A stretch of DNA of 64,000 nt from Alphaproteobacteria bacterium (GCA_006226495.1 SBGU01000056.1:147294-211293); one strand, 5' to 3'. Numbered from the stretch's first letter, positions 34,972-46,086 are shown. Made by a program: numbers and translations. The notes: generated by a model from the sequence alone, not told the origin.

Positions 34972-36453
34972 ATGATGACAAAGAAGCAGAATGAACGGCT
35001 GTTGCGGCTTCTTCGCCGCTTCAGGGATGATAGCCGGGGCAGCATGCTGCCCATCGTGGCTGCCAGCATGCTGGCGCTGACGGGTGCGGCCGGTGTCGCC
35101 ATTGATGGCGCGCGCATGTTCTATGTAAAGGATGTGCTGCAGAAATCGCTGGACAGCGCCGGGCTGGCCGCAGGTCACGCCATGGAAATCACCGATATGG
35201 AGGGCGATGCGGAGGAGTTCTTCGCCGCAAACATCGCTGCGGCGGGCCTGACACCCGGCTCAACCAACATGCAGGTCGTCATCAGCGACGACAACAAGCT
35301 CATCACCCTGAATGCCAGCGCCACCGTGGCCGCCACTTTCATGAGCCTGTTCGGCTTTGACGAGATTACCATCACCGCAAGCACCGAAGTCAGCCGCGAG
35401 ACCCGCGGCATGGAACTGGTGCTGGTGATGGACAATACGGGTTCCATGCGCCACGACAGCAAGATCGGCACCATGAAAACCGCCGCCAAGAACCTGGTGG
35501 AGGCTGTGTATGGCGACAATGAAACCAATACCAACCTTTGGGTGGGTGTTGTGCCCTATATCACCCAGGTCAATGCCGGCAATTCGACCCTGACATACAA
35601 CTGGCTGTCGGACGCCGGCAAGACCAAGGTGAACAATGCCTATCTGAATACAAGCTGGAAAGGCTGTCTCGAAGCCCGCGACAGCGGCGAGGACCAGACC
35701 GACACACCCCCAAGTCTTGCACCGTTCGAACCCTATTTCTGGGAAGATACCGACTATTATTACTGGGATTACAGCAAGAAAAAAGGCTACTACAAAGTCT
35801 TCGAAGACAATGACTGGATCGACGACAACAATGGCAACAAGGTAACCATTGTTGAAGGCAACGTAAGCGGCGCTCTTGGGCCCAACCGGGGCTGCGGCCC
35901 GCAGATCACGCCTCTGGTGGCCGAAAAATCCACCGTCAAGGCCGCGATAGAGGAAATGGAACCCTGGAGCTTCGGCGGCACGGCTGCGAACCTCGGCCTC
36001 GTGTGGGGCTGGCGGGTCATCAGCCCCAACTGGCGCGGCCAGTGGACCGGCAGTCCCTCGACCCTGCCGCTCGATTATGATGAACCTTTCATGGACAAGA
36101 TCATCGTGATCCTGACCGACGGGGTGAATGAATTCATATCCCAGGATGATGAACTGGGCGGATCGGACTATACCGCCTATGGCCGGATTTCCGATTTCGG
36201 CTTCTCGAGCATCAGCAGCGCACGCGACGAACTGGACGACAGGTTCGATGCCACGTGCCAGAATATCAAGGATGCCGGGGTTATTATCTATACCATCACC
36301 TTCGGGTCGACCCCCGACGCCGACACACAGGCCGCCTATGCCGCCTGTGCGACCAAATCGGCCTTCTATTTCCACGCCCCCACGGCAGACTCGCTGAACG
36401 ATGCCTTTGATACTATCGGTCGGCAACTGTCGAACCTGAGACTGTCGAAATGA
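34972..36453 (+). CDS. vWA-domain TadG-like pilus assembly protein
   Basis: About 493 residues from the ATG at 34972 (or 34975); an upstream TTG-initiated frame is not supported. A TadG N-terminal anchor (RGSMLPIVAASMLALTGAAGVAIDGARMFYV) is followed from about residue 140 by a von Willebrand A domain. Its metal site begins LVMDNTGSM, and the domain continues through KIIVILTDGVNEF to the C terminus. The central region is rich in aromatic and acidic residues. The product probably links the pilus to the envelope or to adhesion. It overlaps the next gene by 4 bp. Confidence 0.87.
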   Translation: MMTKKQNERLLRLLRRFRDDSRGSMLPIVAASMLALTGAAGVAIDGARMFYVKDVLQKSLDSAGLAAGHAMEITDMEGDAEEFFAANIAAAGLTPGSTNMQVVISDDNKLITLNASATVAATFMSLFGFDEITITASTEVSRETRGMELVLVMDNTGSMRHDSKIGTMKTAAKNLVEAVYGDNETNTNLWVGVVPYITQVNAGNSTLTYNWLSDAGKTKVNNAYLNTSWKGCLEARDSGEDQTDTPPSLAPFEPYFWEDTDYYYWDYSKKKGYYKVFEDNDWIDDNNGNKVTIVEGNVSGALGPNRGCGPQITPLVAEKSTVKAAIEEMEPWSFGGTAANLGLVWGWRVISPNWRGQWTGSPSTLPLDYDEPFMDKIIVILTDGVNEFISQDDELGGSDYTAYGRISDFGFSSISSARDELDDRFDATCQNIKDAGVIIYTITFGSTPDADTQAAYAACATKSAFYFHAPTADSLNDAFDTIGRQLSNLRLSK

Positions 36454-37025
36454 TCGCACGCCCCTGCAAACGCCGGTCACTTTGGCGACGCTTCAGGCGC
36501 AACGACGCCGGGGCCACCGTGGTTGAATTCGCCATTGGCCTGCCGGTGGTCCTCAGTCTCGTGGTCGGCATCCTGGAGATCTCCAACTATTTTTTCCTGT
36601 CGGCCGCGATCGAGAATGCGGTGCTGCGCGCCTCGCGTTTTGGCATCACCGGCGCAACCGATGACGGCACCACCCGCGCCGACCAGGTGCGCGCCATCAT
36701 TGAGGAATATACCTTCGGCCGGGTCGATATGGACAAGGTGCAGATCGAAACCCTGGTCTATGAACAGTTCGCCGACATCGGCGAGCCCGAACCCTACACC
36801 GACAGCAACGACAGCGGCAGCTACGAGGAAGGCGAACCCTTTTCGGACGTGAACGGCAACGGTGTGTGGGACGACGACATGGCCACCGCCGGCCTCGGCA
36901 ATTCGGGCGATATCGTGCTCTACCGGGTCAGCTATGCGGCCCCCAGCCTTACGGGCGTGCTGGACTGGGCCAGTGAAAGCATCAATCTCACCGCAACGGT
37001 GGCTGTGCGCAATGAACCCTATTGA
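36450..37025 (+). CDS. TadE-like protein with EF-hand-like loop
   Basis: This encodes 191 residues. The TadE anchor is NDAGATVVEFAIGLPVVLSLVVGILEISNYFFLSAAIENAVLRASRFG. From about residue 112 an acidic insert (EPYTDSNDSGSYEEGEPF and DVNGNGVWDDD) resembles calcium-binding EF-hand or thrombospondin-3-type loops. The gene overlaps the vWA TadG upstream by 4 bp and the next TadE-like gene by 14 bp, so the set is translationally coupled. Confidence 0.85.
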   Translation: MIARPCKRRSLWRRFRRNDAGATVVEFAIGLPVVLSLVVGILEISNYFFLSAAIENAVLRASRFGITGATDDGTTRADQVRAIIEEYTFGRVDMDKVQIETLVYEQFADIGEPEPYTDSNDSGSYEEGEPFSDVNGNGVWDDDMATAGLGNSGDIVLYRVSYAAPSLTGVLDWASESINLTATVAVRNEPY

Positions 37026-37569
37026 ACGCCATATCCAGCGCCTGCGCCACGACGAACGCGGCGCCATCCTGACCGAGCTCGCGCTGTCGATCCCGCTGTT
37101 CGTGATCCTGATCACCGGCGTGGTGGAAGCCGCGAACTATCTGCTTCTGAACCTGAAACTGCAGCACACGGTGGTGGCCATTTCCGACCTCGTCACGCGC
37201 GACGAGGATATATCGGAACAGGTGATGGCCGATATCTTCCAGGCCGTGCCGCAGATCATGTCGCCTTACCCGGCTGAAAGCAGCGCCACCACCATCGTGA
37301 CCGCAATCAGCCAGACCGAGGATATCCCGCCAACCGTCTATTGGCAGCGTCGCAGCGGCACGCTGACAGTGACCAGCGACTTTGGTGTCGAGGATGATCC
37401 CGCCGACCTGCCGGATGGCCTGACCCTGAGGGACGATGAAACCATCCTGGCAACTGAAATCTATTATGCCTATGAACCGCTGATCTATGATTTCCTGCCC
37501 GCGGCCACCCTGCGCAAGGTGGCCTATTTCCGGCCACGTATCGGCGCCCTGCAGGAAATGAAAGACTAG
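37012..37569 (+). CDS. TadE-like pilus assembly protein, last of rightward set
   Basis: This encodes 185 residues from the ATG at 37012; the frame is open further upstream, but MNPIERHIQRLRHDERGAILTELALSIPLFVILITGVVEAANYLLLN is the real TadE-type N terminus. The soluble part ends YFRPRIGALQEMKD. It overlaps the preceding gene by 14 bp and completes a TadG-TadE-TadE operon that mirrors the leftward one. Confidence 0.83.
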   Translation: MNPIERHIQRLRHDERGAILTELALSIPLFVILITGVVEAANYLLLNLKLQHTVVAISDLVTRDEDISEQVMADIFQAVPQIMSPYPAESSATTIVTAISQTEDIPPTVYWQRRSGTLTVTSDFGVEDDPADLPDGLTLRDDETILATEIYYAYEPLIYDFLPAATLRKVAYFRPRIGALQEMKD

Positions 37570-37832
37570 GTCCTGCCCGCCGTGCCCTGAACGGCAATCA
37601 ACCCCAAGACAAACTGAAGAACAGCGCAACAGCCGTGCTGTTGCTGCCCTGCATAGGACCATGGCCGCCAGTCCAGCGGGCCAGAATTCGCGGTCTATAC
37701 TGACACGCCGGAGTCGGGCTCCTGAAGACTCACCCCCGGGATGGGCCGCAATACCGGTAAAAAACTGAGTCGATTCCATGCCTTGCACGGAAAAAGACGC
37801 CAATTTTTTAGGAATTTTCGAAATGAACAGGG

Positions 37833-37847
37833 TTAAACACGCATTAA
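37833..37847. promoter_or_regulatory. CtrA box TTAA-N7-TTAA upstream of flp
   Basis: TTAAACACGCATTAA is a perfect CtrA consensus site, 260-275 bp upstream of flp. Tad pilin genes are known CtrA targets in Caulobacter. Confidence 0.65.
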
Positions 37848-38041
37848 CTTTCTGCAGTTGAAGACAAATATTCGTCGACTTTCCACCCCGAAAAGCCGCA
37901 AAAACCGGTCCCGTTGCAGCCAGCACCATTGCAAATTGACCCGCTTTTTCAAGAGTTTGCGAAATAGCTTAAAATTTTAGGAAAGCTTGGCGCTATTTTT
38001 ACTTTAAGTCATTGTAGTACAAAGGATTTTTTCCCTTGCCA

Positions 38042-38056
38042 TTAACTATTTATTTA
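38042..38056. promoter_or_regulatory. Imperfect CtrA-like box near flp
   Basis: TTAACTATTTATTTA has one perfect half and one base off in the second half. It is 52-66 bp upstream of the flp ATG, near where a -35 would lie. Confidence 0.4.
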
Positions 38057-38107
38057 TTCCTCCCGTACTAAAAAGGGTCATCCAAACTTGGCAGTCGGAG
38101 AAAAACC

Positions 38108-38305
38108 ATGACGAAACTTCTGAACAAAATCCGCCGTAATGAAGAAGGCGCTACCGCCATCGAATACGGCCTGATCGCAGCCCTCGTTGCTATCGCCCTG
38201 ATCACCGCTCTGCAGTCGCTCGAAGGCGGCCTGTCGGGTGTGTTTGAAGGCGCGGCCACCACGCTCGAGGACAACACGCCGACCAGCACCACCACCACTC
38301 CGTAA
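38108..38305 (+). CDS. flp: Flp-family type IVb pilin
   Basis: This encodes 65 residues and is the major Tad pilus subunit. The prepilin leader MTKLLNKIRRNEEG is cut before ATAIEYGLIAALVAIALITAL, the invariant Flp hydrophobic core with the conserved glutamate. The C terminus is a short threonine-rich tail. The prepilin peptidase gene follows, and CtrA-type boxes precede. A terminator separates it from the assembly genes, so the pilin is probably made in excess of the machinery. Confidence 0.95.
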   Translation: MTKLLNKIRRNEEGATAIEYGLIAALVAIALITALQSLEGGLSGVFEGAATTLEDNTPTSTTTTP

Positions 38306-38333
38306 TCGGTGGCAGGTCGTACCTGGACAAAAG

Positions 38334-38369
38334 GCCGTCGGGGGGAAGGCACTTTCCGACGGCTTTTTT
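38334..38369 (+). terminator. Terminator after flp
   Basis: GCCGTCGG/CCGACGGC stem followed by six T residues. It should separate abundant pilin mRNA from the downstream assembly genes. Confidence 0.85.
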
Positions 38370-38451
38370 AATCGAACCAGGACCGTACAGTTCCAGGCCT
38401 GCTGCTCAGGCAAAAGCACAGGCACCATTCAGGCAAACATTCAGGCACACC

Positions 38452-38955
38452 ATGCAACTGGCACCGATGGCAGAAACGGGGCTTTATGGGGCCGCAGCGG
38501 CGATACTGGCCGCTGCCGCCTGGCATGACCTTCAGGCGCGGCGCATTCCGAACCGCCTGAGCCTGGCCCTTGCCTGCCTCTTTATCCCTGTCGCCATTGT
38601 CCAGTTGTGGTCCGGCCTTCCGCCGGTTGCCGCACTTGTGTGGCCGCTTGTCATTGCCGCGGTCATGTTCATCGCCGGTCTGGGGCTTTTCAGCGCCGGC
38701 ATGATGGGCGGCGGTGATGTGAAGCTTCTGGCAGCCATGGCGCTGCTCGCGGGGGCCGATCATATCGTGACCCTGGTGCTTTACACCGCCATCGCCGGCG
38801 GCTTTGTCGCGGTTGCAACCCTGGTCCATGCCCGCATGGCCACGGGGCGCGGCGAAATGCCCGGCGACCATGTTGGCAAAGTGCCCTACGGGGTGGCCAT
38901 TGCCATCGGCGGGGGTTGGGTCTGTATCAGCCATATCGCCACGCTGCAAAGCTAA
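38452..38955 (+). CDS. cpaA: Prepilin peptidase CpaA (TadV)
   Basis: This encodes 167 residues and is an A24 aspartic prepilin peptidase without the cytoplasmic insert of PilD. It has several membrane helices. The first catalytic Asp lies in WHDLQARRIPNRLS, the second in GGGDVKLLAAMALLAG. It processes Flp at the inner membrane. An alternative start is five codons later. It precedes cpaB by about 110 bp. Confidence 0.93.
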   Translation: MQLAPMAETGLYGAAAAILAAAAWHDLQARRIPNRLSLALACLFIPVAIVQLWSGLPPVAALVWPLVIAAVMFIAGLGLFSAGMMGGGDVKLLAAMALLAGADHIVTLVLYTAIAGGFVAVATLVHARMATGRGEMPGDHVGKVPYGVAIAIGGGWVCISHIATLQS

Positions 38956-39065
38956 GCGTGGTGAAGGAATCTTAACCCTTCTGCGCCACGATGCGCGGGT
39001 GGGGAGATGGGCCAATATGCGGCCAGCCGGCGGATGTGCGGCCGCTTTGCACTCGGGAGGGGACC

Positions 39066-39968
39066 ATGAACCCCAGGACTATTCTACTTATCCTCGTCGC
39101 CGGGCTTGGTGTGCTCGCGGTCATGTTCCTGACCCGGACCTACCTGTCCGGCATGCAGCGCCAGGCACAACAGGTGCAGGTGACCGAAGCCCGTGTTTCG
39201 AACGAAAAGGTGCTGGTCGCCGCCCGGGACCTGCCGGCTGGCACGATCCTGAAGGCCGAGGATGTGAAATGGCAGCCCTGGCCCGAAGACGGCATGAATG
39301 AAGCCTATTTCAGTGCAAAAGCCGACAAACTGGCCGATATGGCAGGCAAGGTACTGCGTGCCCCGGTGCGCGCCCAGGCGCCGGTCGTGCGCTCGGCCAT
39401 CGTGGCACCGGGTGACCGTGGTTTCCTGGCCGCCGCCCTGACCCCCGGCATGCGCGCCGTGGCTGTGAAGGTCTCGCCCGTAACCGGCATCAGCGGTTTC
39501 ATCTTCACCGGCGACCGGGTCGATGTGATCCTGACCCATGTGGTGGGCGAAAGCCGCGCCGGCAAACTGCCCATTTCCGAAACTGTGTTCCAGAATGTGC
39601 GGGTGCTGGCCCTCGACCAGCGTGCGACCGAGGCCGACAATCAGGCCAAATTGGCCAAGACCGTCACGCTCGAGGTTACCCCCAAGATGGCGGAAAAAAT
39701 GGCCATGCTTGAAAATATCGGCACCCTGTCGCTCAGCTTGCGCAGCCTTGTGCACAATACCGAAGGCGAAGACATCGATGTCGCCAGCCCGCCCATCGAC
39801 CGCACCACCAGCGCCACCTTGGGTACCGAGATCAGCAGCTACCTGCCGTCCCTGGACCCGAGCGGCAAGACCGACCAGGTGATCGTGCGGCGCGGTTCCT
39901 CGACCGACCAGGTCACGCTTGGCGAAGAATCCGGGGACAAACCGGGTAACAAAGGAGGCGACAAATGA
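39066..39968 (+). CDS. cpaB: Flp pilus assembly protein CpaB (RcpC)
   Basis: This encodes 300 residues from the ATG at 39066, with GGGAGGGG upstream; the frame is open 25 codons further but MNPRTILLILVAGLGVLAVMFLTRTYL is the true signal-anchor. A SAF-like domain (VLVAARDLPAGTILKAEDVKWQPWP) follows. The protein forms part of the periplasmic/outer-membrane pilus channel. It overlaps cpaC by 4 bp. Confidence 0.93.
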   Translation: MNPRTILLILVAGLGVLAVMFLTRTYLSGMQRQAQQVQVTEARVSNEKVLVAARDLPAGTILKAEDVKWQPWPEDGMNEAYFSAKADKLADMAGKVLRAPVRAQAPVVRSAIVAPGDRGFLAAALTPGMRAVAVKVSPVTGISGFIFTGDRVDVILTHVVGESRAGKLPISETVFQNVRVLALDQRATEADNQAKLAKTVTLEVTPKMAEKMAMLENIGTLSLSLRSLVHNTEGEDIDVASPPIDRTTSATLGTEISSYLPSLDPSGKTDQVIVRRGSSTDQVTLGEESGDKPGNKGGDK

Positions 39969-41407
39969 GTGTGCGCCACAAACTTCTGGCCAGTGCGTGT
40001 CTGGCAATCGGGTTGACGGTTTCGCCGGTCCATGCCGCCCAGGACAATCTCCTGGCCCGCTCGGGTGCCAGTGTGGTTGACCCCGGTGCGAACAACCTCC
40101 TCAGCCTCGAGGTCAGCAAGGGGACCCTGATCCGGCTGGACCGACCCGCGACCGAAGTGTTTGTCGCCAACCCCGAAGTGGCTGACGTGCAGGTGAAATC
40201 GCCCCGCGTGATCTATATCTTCGGCAAAGCGCCCGGCGAAACCAGCTTCTATGCCCTCGACAAGGACGATCAGACCATCTTCAGCACCAGCGTGCAGGTC
40301 ACCCGCAACGTGGCGGCGCTCAGGAATGCGCTCAGCCAGATGCTGCCGGGTGTGCCGGTCGAGGTCTCGACCCTGGGCCAGATGACCGTGCTTCAGGGCA
40401 CCGTCAGCGCGCCGGATGAAGCCGCGTTGGCTGAAAATCTGGCGCGCTCTGTGCTTGGTACCGACAAGGTGCTGAACAGCCTGAACATCCTGCAGCCGAC
40501 CCAGGTGAACCTGCGGGTGCGCATCGCCGAAGTGTCGCGCAGCGTGCTGAAGTCGCTGGGCGTGAGCTGGGAATCGCTTTATTCCGGCTCGACCATCGGT
40601 ATCGGCATCGCACAGGGCCGCGACGTGATCGACTTCATCGCCGACCCGGTCACCGGCCTGCCGGTGAAAAATTTCCTGATCCCGGGCGACGCGCCAACCC
40701 TGTTTGGAGATGTGGTCTCCGGCGCCCTGGATCTGAACTATGCGATCGACGCTTTGGACAGCGAAGGTTTCCTGAAGGTTCTGGCCGAACCGAACCTGAC
40801 CGCGCTCACGGGCCAAAGTGCCAACTTCCTGGCCGGTGGCGAATTCCCGGTCCCGATCCCGAGCCGCGACGGTATCGGCATCGAATATCGCGAGTTTGGC
40901 GTGAAGCTGGATTTCACCCCGACCGTGATGAACAGCGGCCGCATCTCCATGCGGGTTCGACCGGAAGTCAGCGACCTGTCGACCGCCGGCTCGATCCAGG
41001 TGGAAGGCATCAGCGTACCGTCCATCAGCACCCGCCGGGCCGAAACCACGGTGGAACTGGGCAGCGGCCAGTCTTTCGCGATTGCCGGCCTATTGCAGAA
41101 TAACGTGATCCAGGACGCGACCAAATTCCCGGGTCTTGGCGACCTGCCGATCATCGGCGCCCTGTTCCGGTCCGACAAGTTCCGGCACGAGGAAACCGAG
41201 CTCCTGATCGTTGTCACGCCCTATATCGTGCGGCCGGTATCGGACCGCCAGCTTATGCTGCCGACCGACCATTATGTCGCGCCGGGCGATATGGAACGCT
41301 ACCTCAAGGGCCGCCGCTGGGTGCCGTCGGAAGCGCAGAAAACCACGAGCCAGGACCAGAATGCCGGTCCTTCCCTCAAGAAACGTGCCGGCTTCGAGCT
41401 GGACTGA
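39965..41407 (+). CDS. cpaC: Tad secretin CpaC (RcpA)
   Basis: This encodes 480 residues. Signal peptide, then an N-terminal pilus-secretin domain (LLSLEVSKGTLIRLDRPATEVFVANPEVADVQVKSP) and BON-type segment, and a C-terminal type II/III secretin domain (VLAEPNLTALTGQSANFLAGGEFPVPIPS, ...ELGSGQSFAIAGLLQ..., ETELLIVVTPYIVRPV). It forms the outer-membrane pore for the pilus. Translationally coupled to cpaB by a 4-bp overlap. Confidence 0.95.
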   Translation: MSVRHKLLASACLAIGLTVSPVHAAQDNLLARSGASVVDPGANNLLSLEVSKGTLIRLDRPATEVFVANPEVADVQVKSPRVIYIFGKAPGETSFYALDKDDQTIFSTSVQVTRNVAALRNALSQMLPGVPVEVSTLGQMTVLQGTVSAPDEAALAENLARSVLGTDKVLNSLNILQPTQVNLRVRIAEVSRSVLKSLGVSWESLYSGSTIGIGIAQGRDVIDFIADPVTGLPVKNFLIPGDAPTLFGDVVSGALDLNYAIDALDSEGFLKVLAEPNLTALTGQSANFLAGGEFPVPIPSRDGIGIEYREFGVKLDFTPTVMNSGRISMRVRPEVSDLSTAGSIQVEGISVPSISTRRAETTVELGSGQSFAIAGLLQNNVIQDATKFPGLGDLPIIGALFRSDKFRHEETELLIVVTPYIVRPVSDRQLMLPTDHYVAPGDMERYLKGRRWVPSEAQKTTSQDQNAGPSLKKRAGFELD

Positions 41408-41422
41408 CGAAAGGACAGGACC

Positions 41423-42118
41423 ATGGCCAAATTGCAATTCTCCATCCGGAATACCGCCCTGGCAACCCTCTGTCTGGCATCGCTTGGCGCCTGCCAGCAT
41501 ACAGATGTCGGTGTGCCGTCCCCGCAGGACCAGATGGCCCGCAACGAGGTGCAGCTTGTGCGCCTGAGCCACCTGATCGCCGCCGAGGATGATGGCACGG
41601 ACACCCCGTCTGTCGTCACCTATGCCGCCCTTGGGGCTTTCCTCGAAAGTGTCGATGTCGGCGCCTATGACACCATCGTTCTGGACGCCGGGGCCGTGTC
41701 GGAACTGCGGCTCAGGGAAATCGAGAAATTCATCCGCAAACGCGGCCTGACATTTGGCGGCATTGCACCCATGGGGGCAACGCCCGGCGCGGGGGCCATC
41801 GCCCTGTATGTGGAACGCTATGTCGCCACGCCGCCCGACTGCGGCATCTGGCCGGACGAACGATCCAACAACACCCGCAACAATACGTCGGGCTATTTCG
41901 GCTGTGCCAACACCGGCAACCTGGGCCTGATGGTCGCCAACCCGCGCGACCTGATTGCCGGCCAGGCCGGGGGTAATTCAACCGGCGCCGCCGTGTCCGC
42001 CCTCAATAAGGGCAACAAACCCGCTGCGGGCCCGGGCATCACCCTGTCGCTTGGCGGGCTGGAAGGTGCCGTGGCCGGCGCCGAAGCTGCCGCCTCCGCG
42101 ACCGGTGGCAACAACTAG
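41423..42118 (+). CDS. cpaD: Pilus assembly lipoprotein CpaD
   Basis: This encodes 231 residues. The signal peptide ends in the lipobox LASLGAC. The body contains FIRKRGLTFGGIAPMGATPGAGAIALYVERYVATPPDCGIWP, and CANTGNLGLMVANPRDLI, typical of the CpaD family. It probably acts as a pilotin or scaffold for the CpaC secretin. The C terminus is low-complexity alanine/glycine-rich. The gene sits 15 bp after cpaC and 9 bp before cpaE. Confidence 0.93.
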   Translation: MAKLQFSIRNTALATLCLASLGACQHTDVGVPSPQDQMARNEVQLVRLSHLIAAEDDGTDTPSVVTYAALGAFLESVDVGAYDTIVLDAGAVSELRLREIEKFIRKRGLTFGGIAPMGATPGAGAIALYVERYVATPPDCGIWPDERSNNTRNNTSGYFGCANTGNLGLMVANPRDLIAGQAGGNSTGAAVSALNKGNKPAAGPGITLSLGGLEGAVAGAEAAASATGGNN

Positions 42119-42127
42119 GGGACCGTC

Positions 42128-43342
42128 ATGAACAGTGTGTCAGGCAACACCGTCGAACGGGAACTGTACGCAGCCTATCTGTGCGACGAGATGACAGGGC
42201 AGATCATGCTGCCGATCATCAGCGAACGCGGATGGGCACCGGATCGCATCTTTTCGGGCGGTATTGCCGCTGCCGTGCGCGCGCTGGGCGCCATGCCCTG
42301 CCCCGAATTCCTGATTGTCGACCTGTCCGACAGCAGCGACCCGCGTGCCGACATGCAGGCCCTGGCGGACGTGTGCGAGGAAGGCACCATCGTGCTGGCG
42401 CTTGGTTCGGTCAATGACGTGACCCTGTACCGCGACCTGTTGCACGCCGGTGTGCACGACTATCTGGTGAAGCCGGTCACCGCCGACCTGTTGCGCGCCG
42501 CCATCGGTGCCGTGGAAGACACCATGGCCCATGTCGCCGACGCCCCCGAACAGGTGCAACAGGGCGAAGGCAAGCAGATCGTGTTTGTGGGTGTTCGCGG
42601 CGGCATGGGCACCAGCACCCTGGCCTGCAATTCGGCCTGGCTTTCGGCCAACCAGGGGCGCGATACCGTGCTTCTGGACCTGGATCTCTATTTTGGTATT
42701 GCCGCCATGCAGTTCGACCTGGAACCGGGCCGCGGCCTGCCGGACGCGCTGGACACACCGGGCCGCGTCGACGGCCTGTTCCTCGAACGCGCGGTGGTGA
42801 AACCGCACAAAAACCTGTCGATCCTGGCGGCCGAGGCGCCCATGGGCTCGATCCGCGAACCGGCAGAAGGCGCGCTGGCGCACCTTGTGGAAGCGTTGGC
42901 CGAAAATTACGGCACCGTCGTTGTCGACGTGCCACGCCAGTTGCTGGGCGAACATTCCGACGTGCTGGCGGCCGCAACCGATGTGGTGCTGGTGACCGAC
43001 TATTCCCTGACCGCCGCGCGCGACTGCATCCGCCTGATGGCGCACATCAAGCAAGTGGCACCAAACGCCAAGGTACATCTGGTGGCCAACAAGGTTGGCG
43101 CCCAGCCGCACGAGGTGGACGAGAAGGATTTCGAAAATTCGGTCGAACATGCGATCGATATCCGTGTCCCGCTGGATGCCAAAACCCTGCTGAGTGCCGC
43201 CCAGAAGGGCAAGGTGGTGGCCGAGGTGGCCCCGGGCAGCAAGCTCGGCGCGGCCATGAGGGACCTGAACGCCCTGATGCTGGGCAGCAAGTCCGGCGGC
43301 GAGGCCCGCAAGTCCTGGCTTGGCAAGCTTCTGAAGAAATAG
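42128..43342 (+). CDS. cpaE: Pilus localization ATPase CpaE (TadZ)
   Basis: This encodes 404 residues. A receiver-like N-terminal domain is followed by a MinD/ParA-type ATPase with the deviant P-loop GVRGGMGTSTLA, lacking the usual first-position lysine as seen in many CpaE proteins, and switch DLDLYFG. CpaE proteins localise the pilus machine at the cell pole. A P-loop Asp (VLLDLDLYFG) and DVPRQLL are present. It lies in the cpa operon between cpaD and cpaF. Confidence 0.93.
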   Translation: MNSVSGNTVERELYAAYLCDEMTGQIMLPIISERGWAPDRIFSGGIAAAVRALGAMPCPEFLIVDLSDSSDPRADMQALADVCEEGTIVLALGSVNDVTLYRDLLHAGVHDYLVKPVTADLLRAAIGAVEDTMAHVADAPEQVQQGEGKQIVFVGVRGGMGTSTLACNSAWLSANQGRDTVLLDLDLYFGIAAMQFDLEPGRGLPDALDTPGRVDGLFLERAVVKPHKNLSILAAEAPMGSIREPAEGALAHLVEALAENYGTVVVDVPRQLLGEHSDVLAAATDVVLVTDYSLTAARDCIRLMAHIKQVAPNAKVHLVANKVGAQPHEVDEKDFENSVEHAIDIRVPLDAKTLLSAAQKGKVVAEVAPGSKLGAAMRDLNALMLGSKSGGEARKSWLGKLLKK

Positions 43343-43387
43343 GCACAGCAGGGGCAGGCATTCGATGCAACGAGGTAGGGACAAGGC

Positions 43388-45091
<1,704 letters not shown>

Positions 45092-45093
45092 TC

Positions 45094-46083
45094 ATGCAGG
45101 GCGCGAACCTCAATATCATCATCCTGGCGGGCGGCCTTGTGGGCATTGTGGTGGTTATCACCCTTGTGTTCCTCATGCGTGCGCTCTCGAAAGGCCGCAA
45201 ACAGACCCGCGACAAGCTGGACCGCTTCAAGGAACGCTTCAAGGAAAGCACCGCGCTGCGCGGCGAACAGGCGCGTTCGATCCGGCTGAACCAGCGCGAA
45301 GGCGGCCTGGCCGGCCAGTTGGCCGATCTGTTGCCCCGCCGCGAACAGATCCAGGCCCGCATCGCCAAGGCTGGCCTCAGCATGGACCTGTCGCGTTATG
45401 CCACCATTTCGCTGGCGCTGTTCCTGTTCGGTTTTGCCGCCTTTTTCCTTCTGGGCGCACCGCTTGTGCTGGCGCTCTTGTTGGGCGTGGTCATTGGTGC
45501 CGGGCTGCCGCACGCCTATGTCGGCTTCCGCATGACGGCGCGCACCACACGCTTCACCCAGCAGTTCCCGGAAGCCATCGATTTGATGGTCAGGGGTCTG
45601 AAGTCCGGCCTGCCGGTCAATGAATGCATGGCCAACGTCGGGCGCGAACTGACCGCCCCCACCGGCGAGGAATTCCGCAAGATCACAGACAGCATGCGCC
45701 TTGGCAAACAGCTTGAAGAAGCGTTGTGGGAAACCGCTGACCGGCTGGACACGCCCGACTTCAAATTTTTCGTCATCTCGCTGGTGGTGCAGCGGGAAAC
45801 CGGCGGCAACCTGGGCGAAACCCTGGGCAACCTGTCCATGATCCTCCGCCAGCGCCAGGCCATGAAGCTGAAGGTGGCGGCCATGTCGTCCGAGGCCAAG
45901 GCCAGCGCCTGGATCGTCGGCCTGCTGCCTTTCATCATGCTGGGGGTCATCCTGGTCGCGAACCCGACCTACGGCATGATCCTGTTCACCCACCCGAAGG
46001 CCATTATCGCCGGCATCGTGGCGCTGGGCTGGATGGGCCTTGGCATCTTCATCATGTCGCGTCTGATCAAGTTCGAGGTGTAG
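45094..46083 (+). CDS. tadB: Tad inner-membrane platform protein TadB
   Basis: This encodes 329 residues. It has a type II secretion F-domain core (FPEAIDLMVRGLKSGLPVNECM and VQRETGGNLGETLGNLSMILRQRQAMKLKVAAMSSEAKASAWIVGLLPF) and about four membrane helices. With TadC it forms the inner-membrane platform driven by CpaF. Start is 2 bp after the cpaF stop. Confidence 0.95.
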   Translation: MQGANLNIIILAGGLVGIVVVITLVFLMRALSKGRKQTRDKLDRFKERFKESTALRGEQARSIRLNQREGGLAGQLADLLPRREQIQARIAKAGLSMDLSRYATISLALFLFGFAAFFLLGAPLVLALLLGVVIGAGLPHAYVGFRMTARTTRFTQQFPEAIDLMVRGLKSGLPVNECMANVGRELTAPTGEEFRKITDSMRLGKQLEEALWETADRLDTPDFKFFVISLVVQRETGGNLGETLGNLSMILRQRQAMKLKVAAMSSEAKASAWIVGLLPFIMLGVILVANPTYGMILFTHPKAIIAGIVALGWMGLGIFIMSRLIKFEV

Positions 46084-46086
46084 GGG

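Larger units (their letters stand above)
37570..38107. other. AT-rich intergenic region upstream of flp
   Basis: This 538-bp gap holds no protein I believe in. It has a perfect CtrA box (37833-37847), a second imperfect one (38042-38056), a hairpin CAACAG/CTGTTG near 37628-37644, and an AT-rich stretch consistent with the flp promoter. The base composition is much lower in GC than the flanking genes. Confidence 0.7.
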
